From Gemmatimonadota bacterium (GTDB lineage Bacteria; Gemmatimonadota; Gemmatimonadetes; Gemmatimonadales; Gemmatimonadaceae), in NCBI GenBank assembly GCA_947463135.1, contig CANHTA010000014.1:1-33748 (forward strand): DNA of 33,748 nucleotides. The letters run 5' to 3'. The notes under the pieces are model-generated. The model did no database searches. It saw nothing but the letters and a program-made list of their open reading frames with translations, and was not told where the DNA came from. Shown in pieces: positions 16,556-25,121 of this stretch. The stretch's first letter is position 1. Every line of letters starts with the position of its first letter. A program made the position numbers and the translations under genes.

Positions 16556-17884
16556 ATGCAAACAGATCGATGCGTCGCGCTCCGGGTGGCAGCCCACGGC
16601 CGTGCGGCCGCAGTAGCCATCGCCCTGCTCGGCCTGCTGGCCCTCAGCGGGTGTCGGGCGGGTGTCATGGCCTACGGGCCCGATATGGCGTCGGCGCTGG
16701 GGCACGCCGATGGCTTTGCCGCAGCCATGGAGGCGCGATTTACCAACGTGGTGCGCACCCCGAAGTTCAGGGCAGCCCGACGGTCGCTGGCTCGCTATGC
16801 CTTCGCTCCCTCAAAGCTCGAGCGCGACAGCGCCCTGTGGACCGCCATGCGAACCTCGCGCACCGGCGCCGAGCGCGACCTTGAAGTCTTGGCCGGTCTG
16901 AATGGCGGTCAATATGTCTTTACCGCACGCTCGGCCGTACCGTTGCCCACCCGCACCGGTGACTCACGCCACTTCATCGCCCTCGACCAGCGTGGCGAGG
17001 ACGACTGGGCGTGGCGTACGCGCGTGGATCATGCCGTAGGTGCCATGCCACCGGGGCGGGCCGACGACATCATGCGGGCGCTTTTCATGTCTGCCGAACA
17101 ACCCGCCGCGGCGGTACGGGCCGACTATCGCGCCACCGTGCCGCGCACCACGGCCGCGCTGGGGCGCCTGCTCACCATGGACTCCATCACTACGGTGCCG
17201 CAGCGCGACGGGTCCACGCTGGTCACGCTACAAATCACCGTCAGCGGTGACGGCCTGCAACGCGGCTTCCCCGCGTTTGCCTCGTACATCCGCAAGTACG
17301 TTGAGCCGGCGCGGTACCGGTATCGCCTCACCGACCGCGCCGGCTCCGACTGGTTCGATGCCGAGGCGCGCGACCAACGGCTCACTGTGCGCTTCCGGTC
17401 TCATGACGGCCAGCTCCAGCCCCTCCTCGGCGCGGCCCGCCGCATGCCCGACACCTTGCAGTTGCACGTGGACGCGCTCGCCAAGATTTCGTTCTTTACC
17501 GTGGGCGTGACCAACATGGTGGGGAGCTTTGTGCACACGCGTTCGGCGCGTGAGCGCGGCTGGACCATGCACTTCGCGCAAGACCCCGAATGGCACCTGC
17601 CGCTTATCACCGAGCGACTCCTCCGCACGCCACTGCGTCGTCCCTTCGCCGGCACCGGGGTGCGTTTCACGTTGGGGTTCCGCGCCGGCCCCGGCGGACA
17701 GACGCTGCTCACCCGCGAGTTGGACTTCGCGGTGCGCGAGAGTGCCATCATGCGATTCCTCGGCAACCTCGGCTTCATCGCCATGAGCGATTACGCCGGA
17801 TCGGTGGAGGAAGAGGAGAGCCGCTTTCTTGCCGAAGCCATGGCGGCATTGCGCGCCGACGTGGCGGGGATAACGGCGAAGTAG
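16556..17884 (+). CDS. Lipoprotein of unknown function
   Basis: This 442-residue protein starts with a lipoprotein signal peptide (ALLGLLALSGCRAG, lipid Cys at 33). The rest is a mix of helix and beta strands, with no motif I recognise. Segments such as YVFTARSAVPLPTRTGDSRHF and QDPEWHLPLITERLLRTPLRRPFAG look structured and globular. ATG 16556 was chosen because the signal peptide begins there; the longer frame back to 16190 runs across the divergent glnS gene. It is transcribed away from glnS, with 97 bp between the starts. The stop codon overlaps a G-rich stretch (17884-17909). Confidence 0.75.
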   Translation: MQTDRCVALRVAAHGRAAAVAIALLGLLALSGCRAGVMAYGPDMASALGHADGFAAAMEARFTNVVRTPKFRAARRSLARYAFAPSKLERDSALWTAMRTSRTGAERDLEVLAGLNGGQYVFTARSAVPLPTRTGDSRHFIALDQRGEDDWAWRTRVDHAVGAMPPGRADDIMRALFMSAEQPAAAVRADYRATVPRTTAALGRLLTMDSITTVPQRDGSTLVTLQITVSGDGLQRGFPAFASYIRKYVEPARYRYRLTDRAGSDWFDAEARDQRLTVRFRSHDGQLQPLLGAARRMPDTLQLHVDALAKISFFTVGVTNMVGSFVHTRSARERGWTMHFAQDPEWHLPLITERLLRTPLRRPFAGTGVRFTLGFRAGPGGQTLLTRELDFAVRESAIMRFLGNLGFIAMSDYAGSVEEEESRFLAEAMAALRADVAGITAK

Positions 17885-17905
17885 GGAGTAAGGGGTAGGG
17901 AGTAG

Positions 17906-17932
17906 GGGGTACGGCGTGGCTGCTCGTACCCC
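17906..17932. other. Perfect inverted repeat beside a G-run cluster
   Basis: Arms GGGGTACG (17906-17913) and CGTACCCC (17925-17932) flank an 11-nt loop. The four G-runs at 17884-17909 (loops of 5, 2 and 4 nt) fit a G-quadruplex pattern on the plus strand and overlap the left arm. Both lie right after the lipoprotein stop. Whether they act as a transcript end is unknown; no T-run follows on the plus strand. Confidence 0.5.
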
Positions 17933-17935
17933 GAC

Positions 17936-17978
17936 CAAAAGAAGAACCCCTGGCAGCCACATGGGCTTCCAGGGGTTC
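17936..17978 (-). terminator. Terminator, minus strand (downstream of tRNA-Ala)
   Basis: Arms GAACCCCTGG and CCAGGGGTTC (17944-17953 and 17969-17978) are followed on the minus strand by TTCTTTTGG. It lies about 150 bp downstream of the tRNA-Ala gene and also faces the converging lipoprotein gene. Confidence 0.75.
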
Positions 17979-18127
17979 AAAGACTGCCGCGCACACCGTC
18001 ATTGGAACTCTCCGTCCTACCGAACGGCGGCGGGCTTCACTGTCTGTACACTGGACGATGCAGCGGGTTCCCGCGTCACACCAGCGCGGAGACCGTCACA
18101 AACCGGTCTCAAAATCGGACGAAAAAG
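17979..18127. other. Intergenic between terminator and tRNA-Ala
   Basis: No gene is seen. A small inverted repeat, GAGACCG (18089-18095) with CGGTCTC (18104-18110), lies between the tRNA and the terminator and might be a processing hairpin of the tRNA precursor. On the minus strand the tRNA 3' end is followed by CTTTTTC, which alone could give weak termination. Confidence 0.4.
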
Positions 18128-18200
18128 TGGAGCTGAGGGGGCTCGAACCCCTGACCTCTGCAATGCGAATGCAGCGCTCTCCCAGCTGAGCTACAGCCCC
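18128..18200 (-). tRNA. tRNA-Ala (anticodon CGC)
   Basis: Full cloverleaf: acceptor GGGGCTG with CAGCTCC (one G-T pair) and discriminator A, D-stem GCTC with GAGC, anticodon stem CTGCA with TGCAG around TTCGCAT (anticodon CGC, reading GCG), and T-stem AGGGG with CCCCT around TTCGAGC. CCA is not encoded. The gene stands alone. Confidence 0.97.
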
Positions 18201-18230
18201 GGGACCGTGACGGGCACGGTGATCACCTCG

Positions 18231-18263
18231 AAAAAAAGAGCCCCGCTCCTGTTGGCGCGGGGC
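18231..18263 (-). terminator. Terminator-like hairpin just upstream of tRNA-Ala
   Basis: On the minus strand, GCCCCGC and GCGGGGC pair around a 10-nt loop, followed by TCTTTTTTT. It is a good intrinsic-terminator shape but sits only 30 nt before the tRNA-Ala 5' end. No minus-strand gene is recognised upstream of it, because the photolyase is on the other strand. Confidence 0.65.
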
Positions 18264-18378
18264 CGATCGGGTAACATGGTGAAGGTAGCGGCCCGCGCAC
18301 CGGTGTCAAGCGGTGACGACGGTCTTTGCCTCCCCATGACGGGCACGTTCAACCGATGCCACGCGTTCCGGTTTTGCT

Positions 18379-19896
18379 ATGAGCTCTCCAACCATTCGCA
18401 CCGCCGACGCGCCGCACGCCCTGAGCGCTGATTTCGTCCGCGACCAATTAGTGGCGCGGACCGTCAACGTGAACGGGAAGGCGTACACCCCCGACGGGGA
18501 GTACGTGTTGTACTGGATGCAGTCCTCGCACCGCCTTGAGGAAAACTGGGCGCTGCGGGCCGCCATTCGGACCGCCGATCGCGTGAACCGGCCGCTGGTG
18601 ATCCACCAAGGGCTCGACCCCACCTATCCGTACGCGGCCGATCGGCATCACACTTTTATCCTGCAGGGCGCGCGTGATACCGCACGCGACGCAGAACGCC
18701 GCGGCCTCTACTATCAGTTTGTACTCCGGCCACAACGCGATGACGATCGCCGCGTGGTGGACCGCCTCGCGGCGCGGGCCTATGTCGTGATCACCGATCT
18801 CTTCCCCACCGCCGGCATTCGTGAGCGGGTGGAACGGCTGGCCGAACGCGTGTCCTGCCGCGTGCTGGCCGTGGACAGCGTGTGCACGGTACCCAGTGGG
18901 GTGTTCGAGAAAGCGGAATACGCGGCGCGCACCATCCGTCCCAAAATTGCCAAGCTGCTGGATCACAGCATCGAACCCGTTGCCGACGCCGTGCCGCGGG
19001 TGGCGGTGAGCGAGGCGTTGCGGGCGTCGCTGCGCGCCACCGTGGGGGAGCATGGGCTGCGCATTCTCCCCGTGGCCACCATGAGTGACCATGACATCGC
19101 GGCGGCCGTTGGGGGGTGCGACATCGACCACACGGTGCCTGCCGTTGCCTTACCCGGCGGGAGCGTCGCAGCCGCCGATCGGCTCTCCACGTTTGTCGCG
19201 CGCGAACTCGCCCCCTACGCCGACCAGCGCAATGAAGCGAGCGTGGCCGACGGCACGTCGCGTCTGTCCCCGTATTTGCATTTCGGCCAGATCGCCTCCG
19301 CGCGCGTGGTGCGTGAAGCGCGCGCGAGCGGTGCGTCGGCCGAAAGCCTCGACGCCTTTGTGCAACAGGTCACCACGTGGCGTGAACTGGCGTACAACTG
19401 GTGCGTCCGCACGCGCCACTACGACCGGCTGGAGGCGCTGCCCGCGTGGATTCACAAAACGATGGCGGAGCATGTCCACGATCCGCGCCCGATGCGCTAC
19501 GACCTGGCCACCCTGGAGTCTGCGCGTACGCATGATGCGCTCTGGAACGCGTCACAGCTGGAGCTGGTGCACCAGGGTGTGATCCACAACTACCCCCGCA
19601 TGCTCTGGGGGAAAACCATGCTGCTCTGGACCGCCGACTACGAGCAGGCGCGCTCCTGGCTGTATCTGCTGAATGACAAATACGCCCTCGACGGGCGTGA
19701 TCCCAACAGCGTGGGGGGCATCATGTGGTGCCTCGGACTCTGGGACCGCCCGTGGGGGAACAAGCCGGTGTGGGGTGGCATCCGCCCCATGGTCACGTCG
19801 CGGGCCAAATTGAAGTTTGACGTGGCGGGCTACATCCGGCGCGTGAGCCCACCCGCCGCGGTGCCCGGCACCGCCGGCGGCGGCCTCCTGTTGTAG
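18379..19896 (+). CDS. phr: Class II deoxyribodipyrimidine photolyase
   Basis: This 505-residue flavoprotein repairs cyclobutane pyrimidine dimers with blue light. Class II features are YWMQSSHRLEENWAL (45-59, N-terminal antenna-domain start), RLSPYLHFGQIA (about 294-305), TWRELAYNW (about 333-341), DALWNASQLELVHQGVIHNY (about 386-405) and LDGRDPNSVGGIMWCLG (about 438-454), ending with PVWGGIRPMV. Two Trp residues in the C-terminal part fit the class II electron-transfer path, but I did not map it. The start ATG 18379 precedes a serine-rich leader and has no clear ribosome-binding site. The threonine-dehydratase-like gene follows 26 bp later, but with its own promoter-like sequence. Confidence 0.95.
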   Translation: MSSPTIRTADAPHALSADFVRDQLVARTVNVNGKAYTPDGEYVLYWMQSSHRLEENWALRAAIRTADRVNRPLVIHQGLDPTYPYAADRHHTFILQGARDTARDAERRGLYYQFVLRPQRDDDRRVVDRLAARAYVVITDLFPTAGIRERVERLAERVSCRVLAVDSVCTVPSGVFEKAEYAARTIRPKIAKLLDHSIEPVADAVPRVAVSEALRASLRATVGEHGLRILPVATMSDHDIAAAVGGCDIDHTVPAVALPGGSVAAADRLSTFVARELAPYADQRNEASVADGTSRLSPYLHFGQIASARVVREARASGASAESLDAFVQQVTTWRELAYNWCVRTRHYDRLEALPAWIHKTMAEHVHDPRPMRYDLATLESARTHDALWNASQLELVHQGVIHNYPRMLWGKTMLLWTADYEQARSWLYLLNDKYALDGRDPNSVGGIMWCLGLWDRPWGNKPVWGGIRPMVTSRAKLKFDVAGYIRRVSPPAAVPGTAGGGLLL

Positions 19897-19910
19897 CCGC
19901 TGTTCGGTGC

Positions 19911-19925
19911 TATTCTACGGCCATG
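19911..19925 (+). promoter_or_regulatory. -10 box giving a probable leaderless mRNA
   Basis: TATTCT (19911-19916) is separated from the ATG at 19923 by 6 nt, so transcription would begin at or next to the start codon. No Shine-Dalgarno sequence is present. The -35 region is weak. Confidence 0.5.
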
Positions 19926-20915
19926 CCGACTCGCCCCAGCCCCGATCCACACATCATTCCTGCCATCGCAGCGGTGCGGACCGCCGCCGACCGCCTGCGC
20001 CCGGTGATGGCCCCCAGCCGCGTGGTTCGCTCCGACCTGCTGTCGGAGACCTTCGGCGTGGAGGTGCTGTTCAAGATGGAGCTGGAGAATCCTACGGGCT
20101 CCTTCAAGGTGCGCGGCGCGTACAACGTGCTGGCAGGACTCACCGACGAGGAACGGGCGAGCGGTGTGGTGGCGTCGAGCGCCGGTAATCACGGGTTAGG
20201 GGTAGCCTACGCCGCCAAGGCGTTTAACACGCCGGCCACCTTGTACGTCCCAACCACTGCCCCGCAGGTGAAGAAGGACGGTATTCGGGCCTTGGGCACC
20301 ACGGTGAATGACGACGCCGCCGACTACGATGCCGCCATGCTGGTGGCGAAGGCCCATGCCGCGCGCGAAGGGATCCGGTTTATCAATCCGTGCGTGGGGC
20401 TCGATCTGCTGGCTGGTCAGGGCACGGTGGCGTTGGAGCTGCTCGAACAGGTTCCGCAGCTGCACACCGTGGTAATCTGTACCGGCGGTGGCGGCCTCCT
20501 CGGCGGGATGGGCGCGGTGCTGCGAGCGCTCGCGCCCCACGTGCGCATTGTCGGCGCGCAAAGTGTGGAAACGTCGGCCATGGCGCAGAGCCTCGCCGCC
20601 GGACGGGTGATCGACACGGTGGTGACCCCGACGCTCGCCGATGGACTGGCAGGTCAAATCGACGCCGACGCGCTGCACATTGGACAGTATTGTGCTGACG
20701 AGATGGCGCTGGTGAGCGAAGTGCAGCTGGGAGAGACCATCGCGTGGCTGCACCGCACCACCGGATTGGCGGTGGAAGGGGCGGGTGCGGTAACGGTGGC
20801 GGCGCTCCGACACGGCAAGATTTCGGTATCTGAGGGCCCGATCGTGTTGCTGGTGAGCGGCCGCAACATCGATCCCGCCACACTCCAGGCGCAGCTGGAC
20901 CACTACCCCGCCTAG
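19923..20915 (+). CDS. Threonine/serine dehydratase-like PLP enzyme
   Basis: This 330-residue fold-type II PLP enzyme has ENPTGSFKVRGAYN with the Schiff-base Lys at 62, SSAGNHGLGVA (85-95, phosphate and carboxylate contacts), the glycine loop GGGGLLGG (188-195), and a C-terminal SGRNID with the Ser that meets the pyridine nitrogen. It lacks the ACT regulatory domain of long biosynthetic IlvA and so resembles catabolic threonine ammonia-lyase or serine racemase. It probably deaminates threonine or serine to the 2-oxo acid; substrate choice is uncertain. It starts at ATG 19923, 26 bp after the photolyase stop. A hairpin terminator follows. Confidence 0.88.
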   Translation: MPTRPSPDPHIIPAIAAVRTAADRLRPVMAPSRVVRSDLLSETFGVEVLFKMELENPTGSFKVRGAYNVLAGLTDEERASGVVASSAGNHGLGVAYAAKAFNTPATLYVPTTAPQVKKDGIRALGTTVNDDAADYDAAMLVAKAHAAREGIRFINPCVGLDLLAGQGTVALELLEQVPQLHTVVICTGGGGLLGGMGAVLRALAPHVRIVGAQSVETSAMAQSLAAGRVIDTVVTPTLADGLAGQIDADALHIGQYCADEMALVSEVQLGETIAWLHRTTGLAVEGAGAVTVAALRHGKISVSEGPIVLLVSGRNIDPATLQAQLDHYPA

Positions 20916-20928
20916 CCCGTACCCCAAC

Positions 20929-20964
20929 ACAAACGCCCCCCAGCTTACGCTGAGGGGCGTTTGT
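20929..20964. terminator. Bidirectional terminator hairpin
   Basis: Arms ACAAACGCCCC (20929-20939) and GGGGCGTTTGT (20954-20964) pair almost perfectly, with an inner CAGC/GCTG stem around TTAC. A-rich and T-rich arm bases give U-tracts in both directions. It separates the converging dehydratase-like and KGG genes. Confidence 0.85.
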
Positions 20965-20973
20965 CCATCGTGA

Positions 20974-21354
20974 TCAGCGAGCCGGCGCCTCGTCGGAACG
21001 AGGAGCGGCAGCTGCGCGGTCGGCCACCGGCGCCATACTCGGCGCCACTGGTACCGAGCGGTCGCCTTCACGGGCTACCTGCATCGGCACTTCCCGCTCA
21101 ACCTGCTGTCCGTGTAACCGCGCTTCCCGAGCCGCCGCACTGCGCGACTCGCCCCCTTCCCGGCCAATGGCCGCCATGTGGACCCGATCGCGACTCACGG
21201 ACACGCCACCCTTGCGGCCCGCATTCCGCGCCTCGTCGGACGACCATTCATGCGCCGTCCCCTTTTCATGGGCTGCACGCCCCCCCCGACTGGCGATCTC
21301 GCGCTGACGCGCGGGATCCATAGACGCGAATCCGCGTCGACTCTTTCCGGTCAT
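20974..21354 (-). CDS. KGG-repeat stress protein
   Basis: This 126-residue hydrophilic protein has three tandem KGG-type repeats: GFASMDPARQREIASRGG, HEWSSDEARNAGRKGG and RVHMAAIGREGG. These are the pattern of the small Con-10/GsiB-like stress-induced family. The remaining C-terminal half is Ala/Pro/Arg-rich and probably disordered. ATG 21354 was chosen because the repeat block starts directly after MTGKSRR; a frame reaching 21519 adds an unrelated leader. A G-rich run just upstream may be the ribosome-binding site. Such proteins are linked to desiccation or general stress; the role here is inferred. Confidence 0.8.
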   Translation of the reverse strand: MTGKSRRGFASMDPARQREIASRGGRAAHEKGTAHEWSSDEARNAGRKGGVSVSRDRVHMAAIGREGGESRSAAAREARLHGQQVEREVPMQVAREGDRSVPVAPSMAPVADRAAAAPRSDEAPAR

Positions 21355-21590
21355 AAGCCCCCCGGCTTTCCGGATGTGCTGAAACAGTGCGGATGAGCAG
21401 GATGGGGCGAATGGATTCCGCCACATCACCGGCACACCGCGGCGACACTTCATGAACCGTACTGCAAAGCTCAGGCCGCTTGATCTGCGCGAGCCTGTGC
21501 CCCAATGAAATGCAAGCATGGGGCCGCGTTCGCCGACCCCAGCGGCCGTTTTGTCATTGGCCAGACAACGCGACCGCCTATATTGCCGCC
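21355..21590. promoter_or_regulatory. Divergent promoter region between KGG gene and RNase Z
   Basis: This 236-bp spacer serves two divergent genes. Toward RNase Z, TATATT (21579-21584) stands 6 nt before the ATG, with TTGGCC (21557-21562) at 16-bp spacing as a possible -35. That predicts a leaderless message. No operator palindrome is evident. Toward the KGG gene I see no strong promoter. Confidence 0.5.
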
Positions 21591-22553
21591 ATGCCGCTGC
21601 TCGTCCGCTTCCTTGGAACCGCTGCCTCCCGCCCCACCGTGGAACGGGGGGTCAGTTCGCTTGCCATCATTCGGGAAGGCGAGACGCTCTTGTTCGATTG
21701 CGGTGAGGGCACCCAGCGCCAAATGATGCGCTACGGGATCTCGTTTGCCTTTGAAGACCTGTTCTTCACCCACGTCCACTCGGATCACATCCTGGGACTC
21801 ACCGGGCTCATCCGTACCATGGCGCTACAGGGACGAACGGAACCCCTGAGGCTGTGGGCACCCCGTGGCGCCGCGAGAACGTTGCGGCAATGCATCAGCT
21901 TGGGTGGCGAGCGCACCACGTTTCCGATTGACATCACGGAGCTGGACGCGGGTGAAGCGGTGAAGCGGCCGGACTATCGGATTGAGACCTTCCCGGTGTC
22001 CCACGGTCCATCCCAGTCACTGGGCTATGCCTTGGTGGAGGAAGAGCGACTGGGGCGCTTCAACCCGGATCGGGCGCGGGAACTGGGCATTCCCGAGGGC
22101 CCGCTCTGGGGACGCATTCATAAAGGCCAATCCATCACGCTCGATGATGGGCGGGTGATCGCTCCGTCGGAGCTGGTGGGGGAACGCCGCCGCGGCCGCC
22201 GCATCGTGGTAACCGGTGACACCCGCCCGTGCGATCACACCGTTGCCGCCTCCCGCGATGCCGACCTGCTCATCCACGAGGCCACCTTCGCCGACGACGA
22301 GGCCTCTCGCGCGTTAGAAACGGGGCATAGCACCGCGCGTGAAGCCGCCGACGTTGCCCGGAAGGCTGGCGTGCGCCGACTGGTGCTCACCCATATCTCC
22401 GCGCGCTACTCGCGCGACACGCACGAACTGGAGCGGGAGGCCCGTTCCGTGTTTCCGCGATCGAGCGTGGCCCGCGACGGTACGGAGATTGAGTTGTCCC
22501 TGACCGAGGAGTTGGCCGTCATGCCCGATGTCGAGGCGCACGCCGAGGCCTAG
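21591..22553 (+). CDS. rnz: Ribonuclease Z (tRNA 3'-endonuclease)
   Basis: This 320-residue metallo-beta-lactamase-fold nuclease cuts the 3' trailer from tRNA precursors. FLGTAASRPTVERG (7-20), LLFDCGEGTQRQMM, FFTHVHSDHILGL (58-70, the zinc-binding HxHxDH; the usual family form is HLHGDH), FPVSHGPSQSLGY, GIPEGPLWGRIHKGQSI (exosite/arm region), VVTGDTRPCD and EATF support the call, with the late zinc His in GHSTA. Both tRNA genes of this window lack an encoded CCA, the situation in which RNase Z and CCA-adding enzyme are needed. ATG 21591 is the family start; a frame reaching 21480 is spurious. Confidence 0.94.
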   Translation: MPLLVRFLGTAASRPTVERGVSSLAIIREGETLLFDCGEGTQRQMMRYGISFAFEDLFFTHVHSDHILGLTGLIRTMALQGRTEPLRLWAPRGAARTLRQCISLGGERTTFPIDITELDAGEAVKRPDYRIETFPVSHGPSQSLGYALVEEERLGRFNPDRARELGIPEGPLWGRIHKGQSITLDDGRVIAPSELVGERRRGRRIVVTGDTRPCDHTVAASRDADLLIHEATFADDEASRALETGHSTAREAADVARKAGVRRLVLTHISARYSRDTHELEREARSVFPRSSVARDGTEIELSLTEELAVMPDVEAHAEA

Positions 22554-22616
22554 GCGGCGCACCGGCGAGGGGACACGCGACACCGCACGCGCCACCGTGG
22601 TGCGATGACGCCGCCT
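22552..22616. terminator. Inverted repeat between converging rnz and MFS genes
   Basis: AGGCGGCG (22552-22559) and CGCCGCCT (22609-22616) are perfect 8-base arms that each overlap a stop codon, one for each converging gene. The 49-nt interior contains a further short stem (CGCAC with GTGCG). No T-run follows, so its use as a terminator is uncertain. Confidence 0.35.
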
Positions 22617-23874
22617 ATTTCGCCAACTGCTTGAGCCGTCGCAGACTGGGTACGCGCCACGCCACCGTGGCCACCACCACCAGCGTGGCCGCACCGCCTA
22701 CCACCACGGCGGTCACCGCACCCCACCAGCGCGCCGTGAGCCCGGACTCAAACGAGCCGATCTCATTGGACGACCCGATGAAAATCTGATTCACCGACGA
22801 CACCCGCCCCAGCAGCGCCTCTGGGGTGCGGATTTGCAGCATGAGACTCCGGATCACCACGCTCACCATGTCGAAGGCGCCGGCCATGGCTAAAGCGCCG
22901 AGGGAGAGCCAGAGGTGGCGACTGAGTCCGAACAGCATGGTACACACCCCAAACCCCGCCACGGCCACGAGCAGGTTCCGACCCGTGTGCGCAAAGGGGG
23001 GCCAGCGCGTGAGCGCAACACTGGTGAGCACCGCGCCAACGGCTGGCGCAGCACGCAGCAGCCCAAGCCCCGACGGGCCGGTGTGCAACACCTCAGCGGC
23101 GAACACGGGCAACAGCGCAATAGCACCGCCAAACAACACCGAGAAGAGGTCAAGCGTCAGCGCCGACAAGAGCAGCGGCTCCCCCATCACAAAACGAAGA
23201 CCACCGGTAATGGCGGTGAGGATGGGCTCATCAGTCACCGCACGCACCGGCGAGCGATGTCGCACCGAGACCAGGGCACCCACGGCACAGGTCATCAGCA
23301 TCGCATCCACAGCGTAGCCGAGGGTGGTGCCACCGATGGCGTACAAGGCGCCGCCCAACGCCGGGCCGATCACGGCGGCGAGTTGCCAGCTTCCGGTGCG
23401 CCAGGTAATGGCATTGCTATACAGCGTACGCGGAACGAGTTCCGCGCTCAACGCCTGTCGGGCCGGCTGTAAGAACGCCCGCGCCACCCCACTCAGCACA
23501 ATGACGCTATAAATCGCCCGAACACGCGCCGGTGCCGTGAGAGCGAGATCGCCAGTGGGCGCCGGATGTGCCAACCACCAGAGCCCAAGCGAACAGCCCA
23601 CCAGCACCACCAACGCGCTCACCGCAATCCGGCGCCGGTCATGACTGTCCGCCACATGTCCCGCAAACAAGGACATGCTGATCGCGGGCAGTGCTTCAGC
23701 CAATCCCACAATGCCCAATGCCAGCGCATCATGGGTCAGATCATAGATCTGCCATCCAACCACCGTGCCCTGAATCTGGATCGCCAGAGTGAGGGTGAAG
23801 AGCGCCAACAGATAGCGACGGAAGTTGGGAATGCGGAGCGCGGCGTAGCGGTCCGTGAGCGCAGCATCGCTCAT
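22615..23874 (-). CDS. Major facilitator superfamily transporter (EntS/MFS_3-like)
   Basis: This 419-residue protein has about 12 hydrophobic helices, with the loop 2-3 signature GHVADSHDRRRI and helix-5 type sequences (WRTGSWQLAAVIGPALGGAL). The order of elements and RTPEALLGRVSSVNQIFIGSSNEIG match the MFS_3/EntS exporter group. The exported compound is unknown. Start ATG 23874 overlaps the upstream lipoprotein stop by ATGA (23871-23874). It is the last gene of the four-gene operon. Confidence 0.88.
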   Translation of the reverse strand: MSDAALTDRYAALRIPNFRRYLLALFTLTLAIQIQGTVVGWQIYDLTHDALALGIVGLAEALPAISMSLFAGHVADSHDRRRIAVSALVVLVGCSLGLWWLAHPAPTGDLALTAPARVRAIYSVIVLSGVARAFLQPARQALSAELVPRTLYSNAITWRTGSWQLAAVIGPALGGALYAIGGTTLGYAVDAMLMTCAVGALVSVRHRSPVRAVTDEPILTAITGGLRFVMGEPLLLSALTLDLFSVLFGGAIALLPVFAAEVLHTGPSGLGLLRAAPAVGAVLTSVALTRWPPFAHTGRNLLVAVAGFGVCTMLFGLSRHLWLSLGALAMAGAFDMVSVVIRSLMLQIRTPEALLGRVSSVNQIFIGSSNEIGSFESGLTARWWGAVTAVVVGGAATLVVVATVAWRVPSLRRLKQLAK

Positions 23875-25121
23875 TGCCACGGGGTGAAGGCGGTCGCGCG
23901 CAGCAGTGGTGCGGCGTGCGCCCCACGCGGCAACCCATGTGCGCGCTGCACCATCCCGTCCAGCGAGGTCGACAGGTCAAAGGCCCGTGACAGCGCTGAT
24001 CGCGCCACGCTGTCGATGGGGGGCATATCAAGCGGAATCAGCTGATAGGCGGGCGCGGCCACCGTTGCAATCGGCCAGTCGCGCGCCCGCCCATTGCTTT
24101 TGCCGCGTAGCACCAACGCGAGGGATTCACCGTCTGGGGTTGGCCGGGCCGCGATCTCATAGTTGGCGCGCTCCCACACCACCCGCGCGGAATCCTTCGC
24201 CCACTGTGGCAGCGTGGCACGCACGGCGGTCCACCACGCCGGGGCCTTCACCAAAATCGGCGGCAGGTTTAACGCCAGCGGCTCACCGTCGGGACCGTGC
24301 CCCGGTACCATGAACGCCACCGCCGGATCGCGTCCGATGTCGGTGAGGCCAAAGCTGGTGGAGTCAAACTGGAAGCTATTCAGCGACTCGGTGGCAACCG
24401 ACGCGCGAGCATCACCGGCCGCGCCGGCCGTGCGAATGGAGTCAAGCAGTTGCGCAAGCGACGTACGCGCGGTGGCCGTGACACGCCGAGCTTCCGCCGC
24501 GCCAACGAGTTCATCCAACGACGCTCTGGCACCACTGCGCACATCCACCACCAGTCGACGCCCGTCATGTTGATGCGGCGGACCACCGTCGATGTCCACG
24601 TTGAGCAGATGCTCCATGGTAAGGAACGGTCCGTGCACATCAATAATGTCGATCTCGTCATTCACCTGCGTGCGGGGATCCTCCAGCAGCTCCTCATCGG
24701 CGGGATCCACTTCCTCCACCCGCGGATGCGTCCGGCGCCATGACACGAGCTCACGCAGCACCGTTGAATCGGCGAAGAGCAACGTGCTGTCACGTTGCCG
24801 AAGCTCACGGGCCCAAAGACGGGCCGTGACGAACGACGCGTCGGGATACTCCGCGCCGTCGTCCGCCAGAAAGATCTCGTACAACCGCCCATTCACATCC
24901 GTCAACAAAATGGGGGCACTCCGTACGCGCATCCCATCGGGACCACTACGCACCCAGTAGGTGGAGTCACCAGCCGCAAACAAGAACTCCGCAGGTGGCA
25001 GCGCCTCCGCACGCGTGGTACGATCGCCGCACGCCACGCCGCCAAACGCCAGCACCACGGGCGCAAGCAGCGTGGCCAGCGGCCGGTACCAGGGCCGTGT
25101 GCGCAAAGCCGGCACGCCCAT
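23871..25121 (-). CDS. Lipoprotein of unknown function in PLP-enzyme/MFS operon
   Basis: This 416-residue protein starts with a signal peptide that ends in a lipobox-like FGGVACGD (Cys 31). The mature part opens with AEFLFAAGDSTYWVRSGPDG and is rich in Asp, Val and Thr, with beta-like repeats; no domain is recognised. Its ATG (25121) directly abuts the TAG of the cysteine-desulfurase-like gene, and its end overlaps the MFS gene. The tight packing says that it is expressed with them, but its function cannot be deduced. Confidence 0.75.
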   Translation of the reverse strand: MGVPALRTRPWYRPLATLLAPVVLAFGGVACGDRTTRAEALPPAEFLFAAGDSTYWVRSGPDGMRVRSAPILLTDVNGRLYEIFLADDGAEYPDASFVTARLWARELRQRDSTLLFADSTVLRELVSWRRTHPRVEEVDPADEELLEDPRTQVNDEIDIIDVHGPFLTMEHLLNVDIDGGPPHQHDGRRLVVDVRSGARASLDELVGAAEARRVTATARTSLAQLLDSIRTAGAAGDARASVATESLNSFQFDSTSFGLTDIGRDPAVAFMVPGHGPDGEPLALNLPPILVKAPAWWTAVRATLPQWAKDSARVVWERANYEIAARPTPDGESLALVLRGKSNGRARDWPIATVAAPAYQLIPLDMPPIDSVARSALSRAFDLSTSLDGMVQRAHGLPRGAHAAPLLRATAFTPWQ

